A DNA stretch of 64,000 nt from the NCBI GenBank assembly GCA_035647855.1, contig DASRMP010000013.1, positions 1-64,000 on the forward strand, written 5' to 3'. The notes under the pieces were generated by a model, which was not told where the DNA came from, did not search any database, and worked only from the letters and a program-made list of their open reading frames with translations. Source of the DNA: JAAZBW01 sp035647855 (GTDB taxonomy: Bacteria > Actinomycetota > Actinomycetes > Actinomycetales > Actinomycetaceae). Of the stretch, positions 16,494 through 25,031 are shown in pieces (positions within the stretch are counted from its first letter, which is position 1; every line of letters starts with the position of its first letter). A program made the translations under genes and the position numbers.

Positions 16494-18863
16494 ATGTGCG
16501 GCGATCTTGCTGGGGCGGCGCGCAACGCTGATCTTGAACGCCGGCTGGCGTCACTCCGTATGGAGAACCAGCGGCTGCGGAATCTGCTCCGGGTGGCAGA
16601 CGGGGTGGAACCGCCGCCGGAGCAACCGACGCTTGTGCCATTCGATCCGGGCCTCGTGACGGACTCGTCGCCGCAGGAGACGAAACTGGCGTTCTATGCT
16701 CGGCTCTTCGCCGCGCGGTCCGACGTGTACGCCGAGTACTGGGAGAACCCGCGGAAGGGCACGAGGGGTTGGGGGCCTGTGGTTCGCGACCGGTTCAGCA
16801 AGGCCCCCCTGTGGGATCGTCACCCGCTCCCGTTGACGAACGCAGTCATCGAATCGCACCTGCGCAAAGACAACGACCTGTTCATCGGCCTGTACCCGCT
16901 GCTCCCTGACGCCACCTGCTGGTGGCTGGCCGCCGACTTCGACGGCCCCCAGGCGATGCTGGACGCGCACGCCTACGTGAAGGCGGCAACCTCACTCGGC
17001 GTTCCCTGCGGGCTCGAAATCTCCCAGTCCGGCCGGGGTGCGCACGTCTGGACCTTCTTCACCTCTCCGGTCCCGGCGGCGGACGCGCGCGCGATGGGCA
17101 CCGCGTGCATCCACCGAGCGATGGCTCTGCGTGGTTCCATGCCACTGGCGAGCTACGACCGCCTCTTTCCGAGCCAGGACACCGTTCCTGCCGGTTCGTC
17201 CGGCCCGGGAAACCTGATCGCTGCACCGCTCAACGGCAAACGTCGTGTTGAGCGCCGCACGACACTGTTCGTGGAACTTGCCACCTGGGAGCCGTGGCCC
17301 GATCAGTGGGAATACCTCTCACGTCTGGACCGGATGACTCCCCGCCAAGTGGCGGCGGCGGGCCGAAAGGAGCGCGTCGTCGTCGGGAACGAGCTGAAGC
17401 GACTGCGGCCTTCGCCCGCCACTGCCATCCGCCCCAGCCTCCCGGCTCAGGTCAGGGCGACGCTTGGGGCACGGCTGACGATCCGCGACGAGGACCTGAC
17501 ACCAGAGGTGTCCGCGGCGCTGCGGCATCTGGCAACGATCCACAATCCGGCGTTCTACGAGGCGCAACGCGCCCGTCGCTCGACTTGGAAGATCCCGCGC
17601 TTCGTCCAGGGCTTCGACGTTGCGATTGGGGGCGATCTGATTCTCCCGCGCGGGCTACGTCATCGGGCAGCGGACTTGATTGCCGGGGCCGGGAGCACCC
17701 TGGTTTGCGACGACGAACGCACCCAGGGCGAAGAACTCGATGCGTCCTTCCGCGGCATCCTCGACGGCAGGCAGACAGCGGCCGTGGACGCGATGCTGGC
17801 CCACGAGGACGGCATTCTGCACGCGCCGACCGGTTCCGGCAAGACCGTGATGGCATGCGCCATCATCGCCGAACGTGCCGTCAGCACACTTGTGCTGATC
17901 AACAAGACGGCACTCGCCTCGCAGTGGCGCGAACAGGTCAGCGACCTCCTCGGCATCAAGACCGGTCAGCTGGGCGGCGGACGCATGAAGACGCGGGGGC
18001 AGATCGACATCATGCTGCTGCAAACCCTTGCCCGAAAGACCCCCGAGGAGGTCCGGGAGCTGACCAAGGGTTACGCGCAGGTGGTCGTCGACGAATGCCA
18101 CCACCTCGCTGCCAGCTCCTACGAGATTGTCGTCTCCCAGATCGGCGCAGCATGGTGGCTGGGGCTCACCGCAACACCGGAACGAAAAGATGGTCTCGAG
18201 CAGGTCACCAACTGGCAGCTCGGCCCGATCCGGCACACCATCCGGGACACTCTTCCCAGCGAGGCAGACCTCGTCACTCCCTATGACGGACCGCGTCGGG
18301 TGCTGCACTTGCACCAGACCGCGTACCGCACCCCGCACGGTTTCGACATGACCGCGTCGGGGGCAATGGCGCTCTTGGGCGGCATGCTCGCCGAGGATCC
18401 GGAACGCAATCGACAGATCGCCGCCGACATCGCGACGGCACTGGATGACGGCCGCAAGTGCCTCGTCCTGTCGCGCCGGCGTGACCACCTGACGGAACTC
18501 GCCGGTCTGCTGCCGGAGGTAGATGCGATGATCATGCGGGGAGGTATCGGGGCAACGGAGTTGGCCATGATCCGAGCCAGGATCGCCGGCACTTCCGCAA
18601 ATGACCCGCTTCTCGTCATGACGACCGTCCCGTACGGCGGCGAGGGATTCGATGCACCCGTCATCGACACCGTCTTTCTCGTCGGGCCGATCGCCTTCCC
18701 CGGCCTGGTGGTCCAGGCGGTCGGCCGCGCGCTGCGGCGGCACGGAGACAAGACGGAAGTCGTCGTGCACGACTACGTCGACGTCGGCGTGCCTGTCCTC
18801 AACGCGCAGTACTCCAAACGGAGGGCCGCGTACCGGCAGATGGGCTTCACCCGTGGAGCGTGA
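16494..18863 (+). CDS. Primase-like domain fused to SF2 helicase (TOTE-type AEP-helicase)
   Basis: A 789-residue fusion. Residues 12-33 look like a short coiled coil. Residues about 60-260 match the archaeo-eukaryotic primase fold found in TOTE conflict systems: LAADFDG supplies the DxD metal pair (about 147-149), SGRGAHVWTFF (about 180-190) the conserved sxH motif, and LFPSQD a further motif. Residues about 420-789 are a DEAH-type helicase: APTGSGKTV (Walker A, about 444), VVDECHH (about 532), GLTATPERKD, and QAVGRALRR (motif VI, about 741). It could make or extend nucleic-acid primers while unwinding, in repair or defence. No nuclease domain is fused. It is flanked by the DUF4265-like gene and an acetyltransferase. 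Confidence 0.85.
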   Translation: MCGDLAGAARNADLERRLASLRMENQRLRNLLRVADGVEPPPEQPTLVPFDPGLVTDSSPQETKLAFYARLFAARSDVYAEYWENPRKGTRGWGPVVRDRFSKAPLWDRHPLPLTNAVIESHLRKDNDLFIGLYPLLPDATCWWLAADFDGPQAMLDAHAYVKAATSLGVPCGLEISQSGRGAHVWTFFTSPVPAADARAMGTACIHRAMALRGSMPLASYDRLFPSQDTVPAGSSGPGNLIAAPLNGKRRVERRTTLFVELATWEPWPDQWEYLSRLDRMTPRQVAAAGRKERVVVGNELKRLRPSPATAIRPSLPAQVRATLGARLTIRDEDLTPEVSAALRHLATIHNPAFYEAQRARRSTWKIPRFVQGFDVAIGGDLILPRGLRHRAADLIAGAGSTLVCDDERTQGEELDASFRGILDGRQTAAVDAMLAHEDGILHAPTGSGKTVMACAIIAERAVSTLVLINKTALASQWREQVSDLLGIKTGQLGGGRMKTRGQIDIMLLQTLARKTPEEVRELTKGYAQVVVDECHHLAASSYEIVVSQIGAAWWLGLTATPERKDGLEQVTNWQLGPIRHTIRDTLPSEADLVTPYDGPRRVLHLHQTAYRTPHGFDMTASGAMALLGGMLAEDPERNRQIAADIATALDDGRKCLVLSRRRDHLTELAGLLPEVDAMIMRGGIGATELAMIRARIAGTSANDPLLVMTTVPYGGEGFDAPVIDTVFLVGPIAFPGLVVQAVGRALRRHGDKTEVVVHDYVDVGVPVLNAQYSKRRAAYRQMGFTRGA

Positions 18864-18900
18864 TGCCGGGGTGGTGCCTGACGCGGAGATAATGGGCGCC

Positions 18901-19359
18901 ATGGAGGTTCTCCCGATCCCACCGGAGTTCGAGACCGAAGCGGTCTGCATGTGGCGCGAATGCGGACTGACACGGCCGTGGAACGACCCTGCTGCTGATC
19001 TCGACCGTGCGATGGAGGGGCCATCCTCCGCAGTTCTCGCGGCGGTGGATCATCAGGAGCTTCTCGGCACGGTAATGGTGGGCCATGACGGCCATCGCGG
19101 GTGGGTCTACTACCTCGCCGTGCGGCCGGACCGTCGCGGACTGGGAATTGGACGCGCACTGATGAGGGCGGCCGAGTCATGGCTCGAGGAGCGCAACGTG
19201 CCGAAGATCCAGCTCATGGTCCGCGCGAGCAACACTGAGGTGATCGATTTCTACGAGCGGTTGGGTTATGTGGACCAGAGTGTTGCCGTTCTCGGCCGGT
19301 TCCTTGACGATGACCTTCAGGCCCTTCGCCAACGGGGGTCGACCGTGCAGGACAACTAG
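18901..19359 (+). CDS. ypeA: GNAT acetyltransferase, YpeA-like
   Basis: A 152-residue GNAT-fold N-acetyltransferase. It keeps the YpeA hallmarks GLTRPWNDP and GTVMVGHDGHRGW, the acetyl-CoA loop RRGLGIGRAL, and YERLGY near the end. I start at the ATG at 18901 because the distance to the WRECGLTRPWNDP block equals that in E. coli YpeA; an in-frame ATG nine bases earlier has GGAG closer and is possible. The substrate is unknown. It begins 38 bases after the primase-helicase gene and may be co-transcribed. Confidence 0.85.
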   Translation: MEVLPIPPEFETEAVCMWRECGLTRPWNDPAADLDRAMEGPSSAVLAAVDHQELLGTVMVGHDGHRGWVYYLAVRPDRRGLGIGRALMRAAESWLEERNVPKIQLMVRASNTEVIDFYERLGYVDQSVAVLGRFLDDDLQALRQRGSTVQDN

Positions 19360-19542
19360 GGCCACCGGCAACCGCGCCGATTACCGGCCCTGTCCCCGGT
19401 TGGTCGGACGAATCCCGCGCCACCAAATAACCTAACCCCCTTGCACCCGGCCAAGTGTACGGAGATCCGCGCTAACGTTGAGCAGTGGGGGAGTAGCCCC
19501 GCGGACCACGCGACGATGCAGTCGTTCGAGGATCGAGACACC

Positions 19543-21123
19543 ATGACAACTTTCTTCACCTTCCTCGCCGAACACCCTGAGGTGCTGCTGTTCGCGATTG
19601 TGGCGCTCGGCTCGCTGATCGGCCTGATCACGATCCGTGGCGTGGCTCTCGGTAGCGCGGCGGTGTTGTTCGTGGCGATCGCCGTGTCCGCGTGGTCGCA
19701 CTCGCAGGGAGTGACACTGGAACTGCCCGGCTTTGTGGCCAACCTCGGCCTCGCTCTGTTCTGTTTCGCCGTGGGCCTGCAGGCGGGGCCCACGTTCTTT
19801 TCCACGATGCGCCGCTCCATGGGCACGGTGGCGGTGTCGTTCGCGATGATCGTGCTCGGCGGGGTGATCGCCTTTGCCATGGCCGGCCCGTTCGGGCTGA
19901 CCCTTGACCAAGCGGCCGGGACCTTCGCTGGTGCGGTCACGAATACGCCGGCGCTGGCTGCGGCCGGCGCCACGGCCGAGGCGACTGTCGGGTATTCGGT
20001 TGCATACGTCTTCGGCGTGCTGGGCATGATCCTCGTGATCAACGTGGCTCTCAGTCGCCGCCACGAGGACAAGGACGTGCCCGTCTCGCTTCTGACCGAG
20101 GATGTCCGGGTGGAGCGGGACGACCGCCCCACTGTCGCGGCCGTCCTCGAGCGCTACGGGCATCGCATCACGTTCACGCGCATCAAGCGCGAGGGCGAGC
20201 AGTTGCATGTGCCACGACTGGATGAGGAAATGCTGCCCGGGGACGTCCTCACCATCGACGGTCATGAACCGCTTGTGCGCTTGGCCATCGAATGGCTCGG
20301 GCACGAGTCCAGCCAGAGCATCGTCTATGACCGACGGGAGCTCGATTTCCGACGCATGACCATCTCCGATCCGTCCCTCTCCGGCCGCACGGTGGCCGAA
20401 CTGGGTCTGGCGGATCGGTTCCAGGCCACCATTCCGCGAGTGCGGCGCGGCGACGTCGACATGATCGCCGAGGAGGACACCGTACTCCAATGGGGGGACC
20501 GCGTCCGGGTGGTGGCACCCCGCAAGTACATGCCGGAGATCACGAAACTGCTGGGTGACTCGTCCCGAGGGCTCACCAGTCTGAACCCCGTTGCCATCGG
20601 CGTCGGTATGGCGCTGGGTTTCGCCATTGGGGCGATCCCGATCCCGTCGCCGGGCGGCGGCACCATCGCGCTCGGCGGCGCGCTCGGCTCATTGGTGGTG
20701 GGCATCCTCATGGGGCGCGTGGGCCGCATCGGACGATTCGTCACGGTGTTGCCCTTCACCGTCACGACCGTGCTGGCGGACTTCGGGCTCTTGCTGTTCC
20801 TCGCCCAGGCCGGCGTGAAGTCCGGGGTGGTGATCATCGGAGCGTTCACATCGGGAGTGTGGCTCGGCATCGTGGGCCTTGGCGCTCTCGTCACGCTCTT
20901 CGTCGGGTTCTCGACGCTGTTCCTGCAGCGGCGGTTGTTCGGTATGGGCGGCACCCGGCTCTCGGGCGTCATCGCAGGCACCCAGAGCCACCCTGCGCTG
21001 CTGGCCTACGCGCAAGGGCGGACTGGCTACGACTTCCGTGTGTCCGAGGGCTACACAACGGTGTACGCGGTGTCATTCCTGACCAAGATCGTGGTGGGGA
21101 GTATCTTCGCCATGTTCCTGTGA
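19543..21123 (+). CDS. AspT/YidE-type anion exchanger with TrkA_C domains
   Basis: A 526-residue membrane transporter of the aspartate:alanine exchanger family. Two blocks of five or six helices flank a cytoplasmic middle (about 180-350) with two TrkA_C-like segments (for example MLPGDVLTIDGHEPLVRLA and DTVLQWGDRVRVV). The repeated signature GxxPxxxxAAxxAEATVGYS-like stretch (FAGAVTNTPALAAAGA) is in the first half and SGVIAGTQSHPALLAYA in the second. It probably exchanges a small organic anion. The ATG at 19543 has GAGG eleven bases upstream; an in-frame ATG at 19516 is an alternative. The gene stands alone before ldh. Confidence 0.88.
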   Translation: MTTFFTFLAEHPEVLLFAIVALGSLIGLITIRGVALGSAAVLFVAIAVSAWSHSQGVTLELPGFVANLGLALFCFAVGLQAGPTFFSTMRRSMGTVAVSFAMIVLGGVIAFAMAGPFGLTLDQAAGTFAGAVTNTPALAAAGATAEATVGYSVAYVFGVLGMILVINVALSRRHEDKDVPVSLLTEDVRVERDDRPTVAAVLERYGHRITFTRIKREGEQLHVPRLDEEMLPGDVLTIDGHEPLVRLAIEWLGHESSQSIVYDRRELDFRRMTISDPSLSGRTVAELGLADRFQATIPRVRRGDVDMIAEEDTVLQWGDRVRVVAPRKYMPEITKLLGDSSRGLTSLNPVAIGVGMALGFAIGAIPIPSPGGGTIALGGALGSLVVGILMGRVGRIGRFVTVLPFTVTTVLADFGLLLFLAQAGVKSGVVIIGAFTSGVWLGIVGLGALVTLFVGFSTLFLQRRLFGMGGTRLSGVIAGTQSHPALLAYAQGRTGYDFRVSEGYTTVYAVSFLTKIVVGSIFAMFL

Positions 21124-21141
21124 ACGGCATGGTCTCGCGGC

Positions 21142-21154
21142 TAGCCTTGGGCGC
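21142..21154 (+). promoter_or_regulatory. -10 element for leaderless ldh mRNA
   Basis: TAGCCT ends seven bases before the ldh ATG and no Shine-Dalgarno sequence is present, which fits a leaderless transcript. Confidence 0.5.
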
Positions 21155-22123
21155 ATGACTCAAGATGCCCCAGCTGCCCAGGCGTCCAAGCTCGCAGTGA
21201 TCGGCGCGGGAGCCGTTGGCTCCTCACTCGCCTACGCCGCCCTGATACGCGGTTCCGCGGACGAGCTCGCCTTGTACGACCTCAACGCCAAGAAGGTGAA
21301 GGCGGAGGTCGCAGATCTGCAGCACGGCACCCAGTTCACACCGACCAATCGCGTAATCGGCGGCGACGACGTCGCGGTCGTGGCCGGCAGCTCGGTTGTG
21401 ATCATCACGGCGGGTGCCAAGCAGAAACCCGGCCAGACCCGCCTCGAGCTCGCGGCCACCAACGCCGAGATTCTCAAGTCGCTGATGCCCCAACTGCTGG
21501 AGCATGCCCCTGACGCGATCTACGTCCTGGTCACGAACCCCTGCGACGTGCTCACGGTAGTGGCACAGAGAGTCTCGGGGCTCCCGGCTTCCCGCTGCTT
21601 CTCGACCGGTACCATGCTTGACACCGCCCGCCTGCGCTGGGGCATCGCCCAGATCAGCGGCATCCACCAAGCCAACGTCCACGCCTACGTCATGGGCGAA
21701 CATGGCGACACCGAGTTCCCTGTATGGTCGACGGCGACGATCGGCCAGATCCCGATCCGCGACTGGACGGACGGCAAGGGGAAGCCGGTCTTCACCGATC
21801 GAGTCCTGGCCGGAATCGCCGAGGATGCGACCAAAGCCGCCTACTCAATCATCGAAGGGAAGGGCGCCACCAACTACGCGATCGGACTGACCGGAGCGCG
21901 GCTTACCGAGGCCCTGCACTCCCCTCAGCAACGGGTGCTGGCGCTGTCCTCGGTACTGCAGGATTTCCATGGCATCTCCGATGTTGCCCTGTCGGTGCCG
22001 AGCATCGTCTCGAGGCATGGCCTTGAGCGTGTGTTGGACGTGCCGATCGACGCCCATGAGATCACGATGCTGAAGCGCTCCGCCGAGGCGTTGAGAGCAT
22101 CCCTCAAAGGTCTGGGCTTCTGA
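21155..22123 (+). CDS. ldh: L-lactate dehydrogenase
   Basis: A 322-residue NAD-dependent enzyme that interconverts pyruvate and L-lactate and so regenerates NAD in fermentation. The nucleotide fold is at IGAGAVGSS; AGAKQKPGQTRLEL carries the active-site loop with the glutamine that selects lactate over malate; TNPCDVLT, STGTMLDTARLRW and the catalytic histidine in GEHGDTEF follow. Length and order are standard. No allosteric feature can be judged by eye. With class III ribonucleotide reductase and nirK it supports a facultatively anaerobic lifestyle. Confidence 0.95.
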   Translation: MTQDAPAAQASKLAVIGAGAVGSSLAYAALIRGSADELALYDLNAKKVKAEVADLQHGTQFTPTNRVIGGDDVAVVAGSSVVIITAGAKQKPGQTRLELAATNAEILKSLMPQLLEHAPDAIYVLVTNPCDVLTVVAQRVSGLPASRCFSTGTMLDTARLRWGIAQISGIHQANVHAYVMGEHGDTEFPVWSTATIGQIPIRDWTDGKGKPVFTDRVLAGIAEDATKAAYSIIEGKGATNYAIGLTGARLTEALHSPQQRVLALSSVLQDFHGISDVALSVPSIVSRHGLERVLDVPIDAHEITMLKRSAEALRASLKGLGF

Positions 22124-22161
22124 GCAGAGGACGGCTCGGCGCGCGGCCACATTCCTGATTC

Positions 22162-24354
22162 CTAGGCGCGGCGCGCCCGTACCCAGGCGAGGAACTGGTC
22201 GCCCAGCACGATCGGTTTGCCGAACTCGGCAGCTTTGCGTGCCTTGCCAGATTGGCTGCCCTCCTCCGCGCAAACCAGGACGTCGCAGCGCGTCTTGGAG
22301 ACATTGGAGACGGGGATGAGCCCGAGCGCTGATGCCAGCTTTTCCATTTCTGGGCGCTGGACCGGGCGGCCTCGGCCATCAAGGACTGACCCTGTGAAGC
22401 AGACGCGCGCCCCATCCACCAATACGTCTGCTGGATCCACTGTCTGGCTCCCTCCCTGGCTTCGTGTACGTATGGTCTGCGAGAGGGCTTCGCGAGCTTC
22501 GGTGCTCAGCGTCTCGGGGAAGATCGCGTGTTCTCCCCCAGATCCGCGTGGCAGCAGGTAGCCGGGCCGGGCAGACCCGGCGAATGTGCTGGCGAACGGA
22601 TCCTTGACGTTTATCCGGCGGGCTATCGCCCGCGTCGCGCGGGCGCGATCGAGCGCCGTTGGCGCACGCAGCCCCTCCGCTTCTTCCGGTGTCAGCGCAT
22701 GGCGTGGCAGCGACACACCCAGCGGCATCGGCTCGACGAATCCGTTCCGCTTGAGCTCGAAATCGATGTACTCCAACTCACGATCGATGTCCACACCCAC
22801 AGGGACGTGCCCCTCAAGGTGGGACATCAGCGCTGGCCACGCCTCGGCCAACCGCGGAGCCGCCACCACATCACCAGCGCAGATCCGGTAGGCACTGCGC
22901 GAGTCGTAGAGATCCGATTCGGGGTTGACGAGCGTTGTGATCTCGCGGCCGTCGTCGGCGACGGCCGCGATCTCCACCGGGCGTGGCCTGGTCTGTCTCC
23001 CGTCGTTCCCGGCGGAGCACACCCCCAGGTAGACCGGCGTCGCCGCTGGCACACCGCCCGCCGATGCCAAGAAGCGCCGAACGCGCTGGTCGGTCTTGAG
23101 GTCTTTGGGGAGGACATCGCGTTGAAGCACAAGGCCGTCCATGGAGGTGCAGCGGCTGAGCGCCACATAGAGCTGACCGTAGGCGAACGTGCCACCTGAC
23201 AGGTCCACCACCAGCCGGTCAACGGTCTGACCCTGACTCTTGTGGATCGTGATCGCCCATGCCAGCCGGAACGGCAACTGTCGGAAGGTCCCGACCACCT
23301 CCTGCCGTATCCGGCCTCCCACCACGACCGGTCTCGTGACTTCCCACGTGTGGAGGCCCACGCGAACCTGATTCCCGTCGCGAGTCTCTATGGTCACCTC
23401 AGGGTCTGCATTCCTGGTGTCGATCGCAGTGATCGTCCCCAGCGTGCCATTCACGAACCGGTCCGCTGCGTCGTTGACCAACAGCATCACCTGTGCCCCG
23501 ACCTTGTACTCGAGACGCCGGTCGTTGGGCGGATCGGACTGGTCCAGATCGCCGGTGATGACGGCTTCAGTGACGTGTGATGCGCCCGGGAGCCGCTCCA
23601 GAGCAGCCCGGTTGCGAGCCGCCGCAATCTTGTTCGTCGTGGTGAGCGTGAGCCAGAACTCGTCCTCGGGCGGGCTGAAACCGGTTTGGGTGCACGAGTT
23701 CAGCACCGCGCGTCCGTGCTCGTCGATGCTGCCCTCACGGATGGCGTTGAGTATGTCAATCAACCTGGCGTCACCGGCCTGGCGGAACACGCGTGTCAAT
23801 TGGGCCAGCTGGAACTCGTTGGCTCCAAAGCAGTCGGCTGAAAAGAAATAGGGCGTGCTGTACCGGGTGGTGAAGAACTCGCCTTCGCCGTCGTCCACCA
23901 CGGGCGGCAGCTGGTAGAGGTCGCCTACCAGCACGATCTGGACCCCGCCAAACGGCTGTCCGGGGCGGGGTCCGAACCGTTCCAAGGCGACGGCCAGCGC
24001 GTCGAACAAGTCAGCGCGCACCATGGAGGCTTCGTCGATGATCAGCGTGTCCAAAGCCTTGAGCGACTTTCCGAAGCGGCGAGGGAAGTAGCGGGGGTCA
24101 CGCACACGTTCCTCCGTGAACCCAGGACCGAACGAAAAGAGCCGGTGGATCGTGTACCCGTCCACGTTCAGGGCCGCGACGCCCGTCGGTGCGACCACGA
24201 TCACGTTCCGCTCAGTCGCCTCCATGAAGTGGCGAACCAGAGTCGACTTCCCCGTGCCTGCCTTCCCGGTGAGAAACAAGTGCTTGCCGGCATCCAGGTG
24301 ATCCAGCGCGGTCACGAACTCGTCGGTGAGTTCGATTACCCGTTGCGTAGCCAT
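22162..24354 (-). CDS. PIF1-like helicase with exonuclease-like and BRCT domains
   Basis: A 730-residue fusion. Residues 1-430 are a PIF1/RecD2-type SF1 helicase: LTGKAGTGKSTLV (Walker A), IIDEASMV (Walker B), LVGDLYQLPPV, AWAITIHKSQGQT and YVALSRCTS. Residues about 450-560 follow the DnaQ exonuclease pattern (PVEIAAVADDGREI, then VGVDIDREL), but the first acidic motif reads VCSAGN, so the domain is probably inactive. Residues about 646-730 are a BRCT domain (RVCFTGSVLDGRG, then KTRCDVLVCAE), as in NAD-dependent ligases. It likely acts in replication-fork or G-quadruplex repair. GGAAGGG precedes the ATG at 24354. Confidence 0.85.
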   Translation of the reverse strand: MATQRVIELTDEFVTALDHLDAGKHLFLTGKAGTGKSTLVRHFMEATERNVIVVAPTGVAALNVDGYTIHRLFSFGPGFTEERVRDPRYFPRRFGKSLKALDTLIIDEASMVRADLFDALAVALERFGPRPGQPFGGVQIVLVGDLYQLPPVVDDGEGEFFTTRYSTPYFFSADCFGANEFQLAQLTRVFRQAGDARLIDILNAIREGSIDEHGRAVLNSCTQTGFSPPEDEFWLTLTTTNKIAAARNRAALERLPGASHVTEAVITGDLDQSDPPNDRRLEYKVGAQVMLLVNDAADRFVNGTLGTITAIDTRNADPEVTIETRDGNQVRVGLHTWEVTRPVVVGGRIRQEVVGTFRQLPFRLAWAITIHKSQGQTVDRLVVDLSGGTFAYGQLYVALSRCTSMDGLVLQRDVLPKDLKTDQRVRRFLASAGGVPAATPVYLGVCSAGNDGRQTRPRPVEIAAVADDGREITTLVNPESDLYDSRSAYRICAGDVVAAPRLAEAWPALMSHLEGHVPVGVDIDRELEYIDFELKRNGFVEPMPLGVSLPRHALTPEEAEGLRAPTALDRARATRAIARRINVKDPFASTFAGSARPGYLLPRGSGGEHAIFPETLSTEAREALSQTIRTRSQGGSQTVDPADVLVDGARVCFTGSVLDGRGRPVQRPEMEKLASALGLIPVSNVSKTRCDVLVCAEEGSQSGKARKAAEFGKPIVLGDQFLAWVRARRA

Positions 24355-24651
24355 GACACCACCCTTCCATGGTGCCCTGACGGGACAGTGCCTGTTGGCG
24401 TGGATCGGCGGGAGCGGCCGTGCCCGCGGGCTGCGCAGCGAATGGCCTGACGGTGGTTAGACTCCGAGCTGAAGGTTTGGGTCCTCACGCTAACCTTCAG
24501 CTCCAGGCCTTACCCTCAGTGCCGGAGGGCCTCACCTACGGTGCCGGAGGACGCCCGCGGGTACTGACCGTAGGGGGTCCGAAACCCCGGCCTTCCCACA
24601 TGAGGGAGCCGTGCGTCGAACATACGGGAGAGAGGCCAGTATGCTGCATTC
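24355..24651. other. Upstream gap with palindrome copy 2
   Basis: This gap between the PIF1-like gene and the tRNA-derived repeat contains the palindrome at 24466-24503 and otherwise no gene I can support. Confidence 0.5.
24466..24503. repeat. 38-bp palindrome, copy 2
   Basis: GAGCTGAAGGTTTG and CTAACCTTCAGCTC flank ten bases. The arms equal those at 14351-14388 except for one base (T for A in the left arm). It lies about 110 bases upstream of the PIF1-like gene. Confidence 0.78.
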
Positions 24652-24731
24652 CCGCAGGTCACGGCCCCGATTCTTGAGCGGAGGATGGGGGATTCGAACC
24701 CCCGAGGGCTTGCACCCAACACGCTTTCCAA
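24652..24731. repeat. Direct repeat, left copy (att-like, from tRNA-Ser)
   Basis: These 80 bases match 25603-25682 with three mismatches; the first 55 are identical. They comprise the 27 bases flanking tRNA-Ser and the 3' half of the gene up to the anticodon loop. Two of the mismatches exchange a pair of the variable-arm stem (GAG/CTC to GGG/CCC), so this copy came from another functional tRNA-Ser. It looks like the far end of an integrated element. Confidence 0.85.
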
Positions 24732-24740
24732 TTGCGTGTT
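24679..24740 (-). pseudogene. Truncated tRNA-Ser 3' half
   Basis: The T-arm, variable arm and 3' side of the anticodon stem are intact, but the D-arm and 5' acceptor strand are missing. AACACGC (24718-24724) and GCGTGTT (24734-24740) are complements around the anticodon loop, as expected if a recombinase core site spans the loop. It cannot be a working tRNA. Confidence 0.85.
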
Positions 24741-24779
24741 CCCTGGTTCATGGACGTCGGCAAGCGGGCCTGGGGTGCT

Positions 24780-25031
24780 TCAGGCGGACTTCTCCTGGTC
24801 CAAGCGCTCCAGGATCCACGAGCGCACCAAGGTGGACGCCGGCAGGTGCTTCGCGTCGGCGACGCGTTGCACTCGCGCCTGCTCCTCTGCGCTCAGTCGC
24901 ACCGAGTACACCTTGGACCGCAACCTATTCGGCCGGGTCGGAACGACCCCGGACGGGAACGGAACGTCCTTGGTCTGCTCGGACTCCTCCCGGAGGCGGG
25001 CGGCCAGTTCTCGATCAATTGTCTTGGCCAT
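24780..25031 (-). CDS. Ribbon-helix-helix antitoxin
   Basis: An 83-residue protein. The C-terminal half (KVYSVRLSAEEQARVQRVAD, then LPASTLVRSWILERL) is a ribbon-helix-helix DNA-binding domain; the first 40 residues probably wrap the toxin. The start is the ATG at 25031 with AAGGAG six bases upstream, inside the end of the toxin frame (17-base overlap). Toxin-first order with a ribbon-helix-helix partner is the BrnTA arrangement. The antitoxin frame is intact although the toxin frame is broken, as expected if a lone antitoxin is harmless. Confidence 0.82.
   Translation of the reverse strand: MAKTIDRELAARLREESEQTKDVPFPSGVVPTRPNRLRSKVYSVRLSAEEQARVQRVADAKHLPASTLVRSWILERLDQEKSA

Noticed and set aside
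19486..19510. GGGGAGTAG ahead of the AspT-like gene, reminiscent of the yybP-ykoY manganese riboswitch
   Set aside because: The sequence folds as a simple GGGG-AGTAG-CCCC hairpin, only about 50 bases remain before the start codon, and the second conserved half of the riboswitch is not found.
24679..24740. A second functional tRNA-Ser gene
   Set aside because: The D-arm and 5' acceptor strand are missing, so it cannot fold into a tRNA.
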